A DNA stretch of 5,678 bases. It comes from Candidatus Omnitrophota bacterium (GTDB taxonomy: Bacteria; Omnitrophota; Gorgyraeia; Gygaellales; Profunditerraquicolaceae). The translations under genes were made by a program, and so were the position numbers. The first letter of the stretch is position 1. Every line of letters begins with the position of its first letter. The notes beneath the pieces are model-generated. The model did not search any database. It worked only from the letters and a program-made list of their open reading frames with translations, and was not told the DNA's origin. The stretch lies in NCBI GenBank assembly GCA_028714055.1, contig JAQTNB010000089.1, positions 1 through 5,678 on the forward strand. Reading direction: 5' to 3'. Shown piece by piece: positions 1-5,022 of this stretch.

Positions 1-528
1 AACCTGGTATCCTTGACCGGGATCGCAGACGGCCTTTATGATATCGGGTGCACCATTAAGCATATGGTCGACGAGGAAGGGAAGAAGACAAGCGAAAACG
101 AGTGTATCCGCTATTACCACCTTACGGTAACCAAGGTGCTGGAGGCCAAGCAGTCGGATGAAAAGATGCCTCCGCCGGAAAGGGATTCGGGAGAAGAAAG
201 CCGGTCACGGCGCGCGGCTATAACATACCAGCATCAACAGGGGGCGGCACGGGGGTCACTGGTCACCGTTGACGCAAAGATCGAATCCCTGAACTTAAAA
301 TCGCCGATCAAGACCATGAACATCTCCTTCGCGGACAAAGACGGCAAAACCGTCAAAAAGGACGTCCTGCTGACGGGTGATACCCGCATTGCGAAAAAGA
401 GTATTGACGCCTCTGAACCGGTATTCCTTGAGGTCAACGCCCTTGCCGCAGGGCAAAAGATCCACCTTGAATATTCTTTTGACGAAGACAAGAATTCCGC
501 GCTGTTCATTACGATCCTGAAAGAATAG
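1..528 (+). CDS. 3' part of an unrecognised protein with a beta-rich C-terminal domain (5'-truncated)
   Basis: The reading frame is open from the first base to a TAG at 526-528, giving 175 visible residues. The TTG at 13 is a possible start but has no ribosome-binding site, so the gene most likely begins upstream of the window. I do not recognise the family. Two lobes are visible. The first (about residues 1-52) contains the short stretches GLYDIGCTIKHMVDEEG and YYHLTVTKVLEAK. A charged, Pro/Arg/Gln-rich linker follows (about 53-82, with KMPPPERD and SRSRR). The second lobe (about 83-175) has alternating strand-like segments (VTVDAKIESLNL, KKDVLLTGDTRI, KIHLEYSF, LFITILKE). Its pattern of 'V.VDA...L..', 'DTRI' and 'L.AGQKIHLEY' recalls small beta-barrel domains such as DUF5666, but only weakly. 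No membrane segment is visible. It is separated from the RND genes by its own downstream promoter and terminator, so a shared function is not implied. Confidence 0.72.
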   Translation, partial: NLVSLTGIADGLYDIGCTIKHMVDEEGKKTSENECIRYYHLTVTKVLEAKQSDEKMPPPERDSGEESRSRRAAITYQHQQGAARGSLVTVDAKIESLNLKSPIKTMNISFADKDGKTVKKDVLLTGDTRIAKKSIDASEPVFLEVNALAAGQKIHLEYSFDEDKNSALFITILKE

Positions 529-541
529 GAATTTTCCTATT
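524..541. repeat. Perfect 8-bp inverted repeat, candidate operator
   Basis: The 18-bp sequence AATAGGAATTTTCCTATT has 8-bp arms that are exact reverse complements around a central TT. It overlaps the stop codon of the upstream gene and covers the place where a -35 element would sit for the TATAAT at 549-554. As RNA it would have only a 2-4 nt loop and is followed by no T tract, so it is a poor terminator. A protein-binding dyad that controls the adjacent promoter fits better. No binding protein can be assigned from sequence alone. Confidence 0.5.
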
Positions 542-545
542 TATA

Positions 546-554
546 TGGTATAAT
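546..554 (+). promoter_or_regulatory. Extended -10 promoter for the RND genes
   Basis: TGGTATAAT is an exact sigma70-type -10 hexamer (TATAAT, 549-554) preceded by the extended -10 TG dinucleotide (546-547). No good -35 box is present at a 16-18 bp spacing: the hexamer at 17 bp is TAGGAA. Extended -10 promoters often do without one. Transcription would begin around 560-562, giving a leader of about 110 nt before the ATG at 671. The inverted repeat at 524-541 lies directly upstream, so a bound repressor or activator could act here. Confidence 0.6.
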
Positions 555-582
555 AGGGACATATTAGAAAGGGACAGGGACT

Positions 583-620
583 GGCAAAAACGGTTTTACT
601 TGAGGGGGTAAACCGGTGCC
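583..620 (+). promoter_or_regulatory. Candidate antiterminator hairpin in the leader
   Basis: CGGTTTTAC (591-599) pairs with GTAAACCG (608-615) with one bulged T, enclosing an 8-nt loop (600-607). Outside it, GGCA (583-586) pairs with TGCC (617-620) across a small internal loop. The 3' half of this structure (608-620) is the 5' arm of the terminator hairpin at 605-647, so the two cannot form together. RNA polymerase would make this hairpin first, and something must disrupt it or favour it to set the outcome. I do not recognise a known riboswitch consensus here. The pairing is read by eye and no folding energy was calculated. Confidence 0.5.
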
Positions 621-654
621 TTTGCTATAAGGCATTGGTCTTGCCCCTTTTTTT
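604..654 (+). terminator. Intrinsic terminator (probable attenuator) just before the RND start codon
   Basis: A long hairpin pairs 605-622 with 629-647: 18 pairs, three of them G-T wobbles, with a single bulged C at 640 and a 6-nt loop TGCTAT (623-628). It is followed at once by seven Ts (648-654). The inner part TGCCTT/AAGGCA is perfect and the base is GGGG/CCCC. The ATG of the permease lies only 16 nt past the T tract, with no clear promoter in between, so expression from the 546-554 promoter requires read-through. This makes conditional termination more likely than a plain end-of-gene terminator for the upstream gene. The alternative is a leaderless transcript starting at or near 671. Confidence 0.75.
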
Positions 655-670
655 GTTTATCTGACCGCCT

Positions 671-3600
671 ATGAAAATATCGAGGCTTTGCGTCAACCGG
701 CCGGTCACCACGTTAATGTTCTTTACGGCGGTGATCCTTTTGGGCTTCATATCCTGGTCCCGCCTGCCGCAGGAACTGTTTCCCTCCATCGCCTACCCCC
801 AGTTAACGGTAGTCACGTCTTATCAGAATGCCGCTCCCGAAGAGATCGAGAGCCTTATCACCAAGCTCGTCGAAGAGGCCGCCGGCACCGTCAATAACGT
901 AAAACGCATCAGCTCCATCTCCAAAGAAGGCATCTCCCTGGTGATGATAGAGTTCAACTGGGGAACGAACATGGACTTTGCCGCGCTTAACGTGCGCGAA
1001 AAGATAGACCTGATCAAGGAACGCCTCCCCAGGGAATCCCAGGAACCGGTAGTCATGAAATACAACCCCTTTGACCTGCCGGTGATGAACCTTGCCATTA
1101 CCGGGCCTTTTACTCCCTTAGAGCTGCGGGAGATGTGCAACAAGCACATCAAAGACAGCATAGAAAAGGTGGAGGGCGTTGCCTCCGCAACCATTAACGG
1201 CGGCGACGAACGCGAGATCCTGGTTGAGATCGACCAGCCGCGCCTGCGTGCTTCGCAAATCTCCATCGTCTCTGTCGTGGACGGCCTCAAGGCCACCAAC
1301 CTCAATTACCCGGCAGGGACCATCAAAGAAAGCTTCTATGAATACCTTATCCGCACGATGGGAGAATTCCAAAGGGTCGAAGAGATCCAGGAGACCCCGG
1401 CGGCCCTTGACCTGCCTGAAGAGGAAGCAAAAACCATCAAGGAAAAAGAAGAAAAAGAAAAAGAGGCAAAACGCCTTGTTTTCCTGAAAGATATCGCCAG
1501 GGTCAAAGATACGGTAAAAGAGAAGACAAGTATCTCCCGTTACAACGGCAAGGAGAGCGTTTCTCTGGTCATCAGGAAACAATCCGGCACTAATTCCCTA
1601 AAGGTGGTCAAGGGGGTGCGCAAAGAGATCCAGAAGCTGCTCGCCGAGAAACTCCCCAAGGGAGTCATCATACAGGTCACCTACGACCAGTCGCAATTCA
1701 TCCAGGAAGCTCTCGCAAGCGTGCGGAATTCCGCGGTACAAGGCGCATTCCTGGCATTCATCGTGTTATTCCTCATCTTACGCGATTTCCGCTCCGCCCT
1801 CGTTATCACCACCTCCATCCCTATCTCCATCATGGCCACCGTCTGCCTTATGTACTTTACCAACATAAATCTTAATATCATGTCCCTGGGCGGCCTGGCG
1901 CTGGGCGTCGGCATGCTTGTTGATAACGCCGTTGTCGTCATTGAGAACATCTTCCGGCACCGTAAGATGAAAAAAGGCCAGAAGACCGCCTGTATTGAAG
2001 GCGCGGAGGAGATGTTTTCTCCCGTCGTGGGGACCACGCTCACCACCGTTGCGGTATTCCTGCCTTTTGCCTTTGTCGTGGGAGTCGTGGGGCAGATCTT
2101 CAAACAGCTTTCGCTGACCATCACCTTTTCCCTGGTAGCCTCGATCATCACTGCCGTATGCCTGGTCCCCGTCTTTATGTCTCTTGGTAAACAGCGGGTG
2201 GCTTACGAGGAGGACCGCGAATCTTCCCTGAGCAGGCGCCTGAAGGAATTACTGAAACTCGATAAATTGAGCGGTTTTCTCGGAGGAAGTTACGAAGACT
2301 TCATCCGCGCCATGCTTGACAAAAAAGGCATGGTCCTGCTGGTGATAGGCGCGCTTTTTACGGTGGGCCTTGCGATCCTCTTTACGACAGAGCGGCAGTT
2401 CCTTCCCCGCGTAGATCAACGGCAGTTCGTGGTCAAGATCGACCTGGCGCCCGGAAGCCGCCTGGAATTGACCGAGGGCGTAGTAAGGAAGATCGAACGC
2501 CTGCTTCTAAAAGCGCCTGAAACAAAGGACGTAACGGTCAATATCGGCTCGAGTGAAGAAAAATCATCTCTTGAGGAAACAACCCTGCAGGCGCTGGGAA
2601 GCCACCAGGCACAGGTCATGGTAAACCTCAAGAGAAAATCAAAGCGCGCCAATATCCGGCGCTCGACCGATGACGTCATCAACTACCTGAAGAACGGCCT
2701 GGAAAAACAAAACCTTGAGGGAGCGGAAATCGAATACGTCGCGCAGGAAAGCTCCTTCGGCAGCGCCCTGGAACAGGGAGCGCCGATCATCATTGAGATC
2801 AAAGGGCCGGACCTTGGCAGATTGACCGAAATATCCGATTCCATAGGGGATGACATCGAGAAAATAGCCGGGGTATACGGCGTTAAAAACAACATGCCCC
2901 TGCCGAGCCCCGAGACCAAGCTTCATATCCTGCAGGATAAGGCTTCGCTTTACGGGCTCTCCGTGCGCGATATAGCCATTACCGCCCAGGTCGCCCTCAA
3001 GGGATACGTGGCAACTAAATTCAAGGAAAAAGAGGGCCAGGAAGACGTGGATATCCGCGTGCGCCTGCGCCCCGAAGACCGCAGCGACATGGGGAACCTG
3101 CGCAGGCTGCTCATCCATTCTCCCCTGGGCCTGGATGTCTCTCTTTCTCAGATGGCGACCCTGACCCAGGGCAAAGGGCCTACCGAGATCAAGCGCATTG
3201 ACCAGCAACGCAGCATCCTGGTCAGCGCAAACGTCTATAAGCGCAATTTCAACGAAGTCGTCACCGACCTCAACCGCATCTTGCGCTCCTATCGTTACCG
3301 CGTATCAAAAGACTATTCCATCGAACTGACCGGCGAGCAGCAGCGCATGCAGGAATCATTCCAGAGCATGGCCTTCGCGCTTGTACTGGCCATCATCCTG
3401 GTCTATATGATCATGGCCGGGGAATTTGAATCCCTCTGGCAGCCGTTCATGATCATGTTCACTATCCCCCTTTCCCTCATCGGCGTTGCCTTCGCGTTAT
3501 TCATTACCCGCACGCCGCTGAGCTCCGTAGCATATTTAGGCATTATCATGCTCGGCGGTATTGCGGTCAATAACGCCATCGTCCTGATAGAATTCGTCAA

Positions 3601-5014
3601 CCAGCTAGTCAGGCGCGAAGGCTACAGCGTATATGAAGCCCTGGTACACGCGAGCAAAACACGCTTGAGGCCCATCATGCTTACGTCCCTTACTACGATG
3701 TTCGGGCTGTTTCCTCTTGCGCTTGGAATAGGCGAAGGCTCGGAGCTGCAGGCCCCCCTTGCCATAACGGTCATGGGAGGCCTGGTATCTTCAACCTTTC
3801 TTACGCTGGTATTTATCCCCTGTCTTTACCTTTTTGTCTCACGGTTTATCAAAGAACCTGAACCGGTAATGGCCGCAGCCGAAGAACCCCTTGAGGTTGA
3901 GCCACCCGGAGAAAAAGAACCTGCCGCAAGCCAATCGCTTCCTCCGGGAATGACCGAAGAGACGACAGAGGTCCAGCCTCCGCCAAAACAAGAAACCGTC
4001 TTCTACGGCCTCCCCGACAAAGAACAGCCCGCTCCGCAAAAACCTGCCCCGGAAGAAGAGCCCGCTGAGCCCGGTAAGGAAGAGATAATTTATAAGGATG
4101 ACGGCATAGATGCGGCAGAGGAATGGAAAAAACAAATTGCCCGTATGCAGGCTCCTTCTCAGGAACCACCGGCAGAAAAACCTGAGGAGAAAAAAGACGA
4201 AGAACCCAAAGCCTCCCCCTTGCCGCCTCCTGCGGAGCCGGAAGAATTATCCCAGGAGATAGAGATCATCTCCCCGCGGCCCCTAAGAGAGGAACCGGCA
4301 GCGGAAGAACAAAAACCTGCCGAAGAAAAAGAAGAAGAAAATAAACCGGAAACGGAAACAGCCCCGGAGGAAAAGAAACCCGCAGCCGAAGAAACACAAG
4401 AACAAAAAGAAGGGCCGGAAAAAGAGGCCCTGACAGACGAGGCCCTGCCCCGGCCTGAAGAAGAAAAACCGGCAGCCAAGCCGCCGCAGGAAGAAACTGT
4501 AAAGCCTCAACCTCCTCCGGAAACGCTTCAGGAAGAAGCAAAACCCGAAGCAGCCGTGCCGGCCCCCGTAGAGCCTCCTGAAGAGATAAAACCAGGACTT
4601 CCGGCGGAACAACCCGCCGTTTCGCCTGCCGCGCCGGAAGAAATACAACCCCTGCTCCCTCCTGCCGAAGAAAAACCGGAACCGGAAAAAGAGCCTGAGG
4701 CCCCCGTTGAGAAACCGCCGCAAGACATAAAACCGGAGATAAAATCAAAAAGGAAGGCTCCCCGGAGCTCCGAAGAAGAAAAACCGAAAACTCCCCCTCA
4801 GGAAACAGGGGTCTTGCCGGGCGTATTGAACCCCCGGCAGGCTGAAATACTCGAAAAACTCAAAACCATGGGCAAGGTCACCCGCAAAGACTACTCGCAG
4901 ATGTTCGGCGTCTCTGTCCCGACCGCGGCGCGCGACCTTAAAGAACTCGTGGATAAAAAACTGCTCACCCCCAAGGGCCCTCTTGGCCCGGGAAGATGGT
5001 ACGAGCTGAGCTAA
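671..5014 (+). CDS. RND efflux permease with long disordered C-terminal tail and winged-helix domain
   Basis: This is an inner-membrane, proton-driven RND (HAE/AcrB-like) permease, which would export hydrophobic or amphiphilic compounds from the periplasm or membrane through a tripartite pump; the substrate cannot be inferred. The ATG at 671 is the first possible start, because an in-frame TGA lies at 662-664. No Shine-Dalgarno is visible. Order: TM1 ~12-30; porter and docking domain ~35-345; TM2-TM6 ~351-503; cytoplasmic loop ~504-552; TM7 ~553-573; second periplasmic domain ~576-893; TM8-TM12 ~898-1058. By alignment by eye to AcrB, D407 and E414 are kept (D418, E425) but D408 is Asn419. In TM10 K940 is Asn967, while R971 and T978 are kept (R998, T1005). 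Typical permeases end near residue 1050. This one continues with a Pro/Glu/Lys/Ala-rich tail (~1061-1385) and a winged HTH (~1386-1447). TM count puts this tail in the cytoplasm. Residues ~241-268 are an extra charged insertion. The permease assignment is very secure; the role of the tail is unknown. Confidence 0.96.
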   Translation: MKISRLCVNRPVTTLMFFTAVILLGFISWSRLPQELFPSIAYPQLTVVTSYQNAAPEEIESLITKLVEEAAGTVNNVKRISSISKEGISLVMIEFNWGTNMDFAALNVREKIDLIKERLPRESQEPVVMKYNPFDLPVMNLAITGPFTPLELREMCNKHIKDSIEKVEGVASATINGGDEREILVEIDQPRLRASQISIVSVVDGLKATNLNYPAGTIKESFYEYLIRTMGEFQRVEEIQETPAALDLPEEEAKTIKEKEEKEKEAKRLVFLKDIARVKDTVKEKTSISRYNGKESVSLVIRKQSGTNSLKVVKGVRKEIQKLLAEKLPKGVIIQVTYDQSQFIQEALASVRNSAVQGAFLAFIVLFLILRDFRSALVITTSIPISIMATVCLMYFTNINLNIMSLGGLALGVGMLVDNAVVVIENIFRHRKMKKGQKTACIEGAEEMFSPVVGTTLTTVAVFLPFAFVVGVVGQIFKQLSLTITFSLVASIITAVCLVPVFMSLGKQRVAYEEDRESSLSRRLKELLKLDKLSGFLGGSYEDFIRAMLDKKGMVLLVIGALFTVGLAILFTTERQFLPRVDQRQFVVKIDLAPGSRLELTEGVVRKIERLLLKAPETKDVTVNIGSSEEKSSLEETTLQALGSHQAQVMVNLKRKSKRANIRRSTDDVINYLKNGLEKQNLEGAEIEYVAQESSFGSALEQGAPIIIEIKGPDLGRLTEISDSIGDDIEKIAGVYGVKNNMPLPSPETKLHILQDKASLYGLSVRDIAITAQVALKGYVATKFKEKEGQEDVDIRVRLRPEDRSDMGNLRRLLIHSPLGLDVSLSQMATLTQGKGPTEIKRIDQQRSILVSANVYKRNFNEVVTDLNRILRSYRYRVSKDYSIELTGEQQRMQESFQSMAFALVLAIILVYMIMAGEFESLWQPFMIMFTIPLSLIGVAFALFITRTPLSSVAYLGIIMLGGIAVNNAIVLIEFVNQLVRREGYSVYEALVHASKTRLRPIMLTSLTTMFGLFPLALGIGEGSELQAPLAITVMGGLVSSTFLTLVFIPCLYLFVSRFIKEPEPVMAAAEEPLEVEPPGEKEPAASQSLPPGMTEETTEVQPPPKQETVFYGLPDKEQPAPQKPAPEEEPAEPGKEEIIYKDDGIDAAEEWKKQIARMQAPSQEPPAEKPEEKKDEEPKASPLPPPAEPEELSQEIEIISPRPLREEPAAEEQKPAEEKEEENKPETETAPEEKKPAAEETQEQKEGPEKEALTDEALPRPEEEKPAAKPPQEETVKPQPPPETLQEEAKPEAAVPAPVEPPEEIKPGLPAEQPAVSPAAPEEIQPLLPPAEEKPEPEKEPEAPVEKPPQDIKPEIKSKRKAPRSSEEEKPKTPPQETGVLPGVLNPRQAEILEKLKTMGKVTRKDYSQMFGVSVPTAARDLKELVDKKLLTPKGPLGPGRWYELS
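1391..1474 (+). other. Charged Glu/Lys insertion in the first periplasmic domain of the permease
   Basis: This codes for residues 241-268 of the permease. Between the porter-domain strand ending GEFQRVEEIQ and the strand VFLKDIARVKD, related permeases normally have a short connection of roughly ten residues, by my recollection of the family. Here the connection is about twenty residues longer and mostly Glu and Lys, including the run KEKEEKEKEAKR. Topology places it in the periplasm, at a surface loop of the porter region. The DNA is a purine run (around 1440-1470), so expansion by slippage is a plausible origin. The frame is intact on both sides. Confidence 0.6.
3851..4825 (+). other. Pro/Glu/Lys/Ala-rich, probably disordered linker of the permease
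   Basis: This codes for residues ~1061-1385. The composition is dominated by Pro, Glu, Lys, Ala and Gln, with recurring units such as PEEEKPAAKPP, AEEKPEPEKEPEAP and EEKKPAAEE. There is no membrane segment and hardly any aromatic or large hydrophobic residue. It follows TM12 directly and keeps the same frame as the permease and the following winged helix, so it acts as a tether between them. The units are imperfect and vary at the DNA level, so this is not a simple tandem repeat. A less repetitive island lies at 4079-4150. Confidence 0.85.
4826..5011 (+). other. C-terminal winged helix-turn-helix domain of the permease
   Basis: This codes for residues 1386-1447. The pattern is helix 1 LNPRQAEILEKLKTMG, a VTRKDY turn into helix 2 (DYSQMFGVS), recognition helix VPTAARDLKELVDKKLL, then a Gly/Pro-containing wing ending in GRWYELS. 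The combination 'RQ..IL..L...G.VTRKDY...FGVS..TA.RDL..LV.K.LL...G..G.GR.Y.L' matches the DeoR-type winged HTH also found at the C-terminus of many Fic proteins and some RecG-related or AlbA-type regulators. Such domains usually bind DNA, though some serve protein contacts. Recognition is by motif only; no profile search was run. Confidence 0.85.
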
Positions 5015-5022
5015 AATAAATT

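Noticed and set aside
524..541. The dyad as the intrinsic terminator of the upstream gene
   Set aside because: The hairpin would be AT-rich with a 2-4 nt loop, and it is followed by ATATGG with no T tract.
561..654. Known riboswitch classes (purine, TPP, c-di-GMP, fluoride, guanidine, ZTP)
   Set aside because: None of the conserved cores that I remember for these classes can be found in the leader. An Infernal search would be needed to exclude more divergent classes.
823..3208. Other minus-strand and alternate-frame open stretches inside the permease (for example 823-1305, 1681-2151, 2639-3208)
   Set aside because: They lie fully inside a strongly conserved RND coding frame, lack ribosome-binding sites and give no recognisable protein.
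4159..4748. Long open frames on the minus strand across the Pro/Glu-rich region (ends near 4479, 4723 and 4748)
   Set aside because: They arise because the plus strand is purine-rich and short of the triplets that read as stops in reverse. Their products are Phe/Leu/Arg- or Ser/Gly-rich with no domain-like pattern, and the plus-strand frame is continuous between two real domains.
3851..4825. TonB-like protein suggested by the Pro/Glu/Lys-rich composition
   Set aside because: TonB has a single N-terminal membrane helix and a TonB C-terminal fold. Here the region follows a 12-TM permease and precedes a winged helix.
3851..5014. The tail plus winged helix as a separate gene or a frameshift artefact
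   Set aside because: There is no stop codon or frame change between TM12 and the tail, no start codon with a ribosome-binding site near 3850, and the winged-helix pattern is intact in the same frame.
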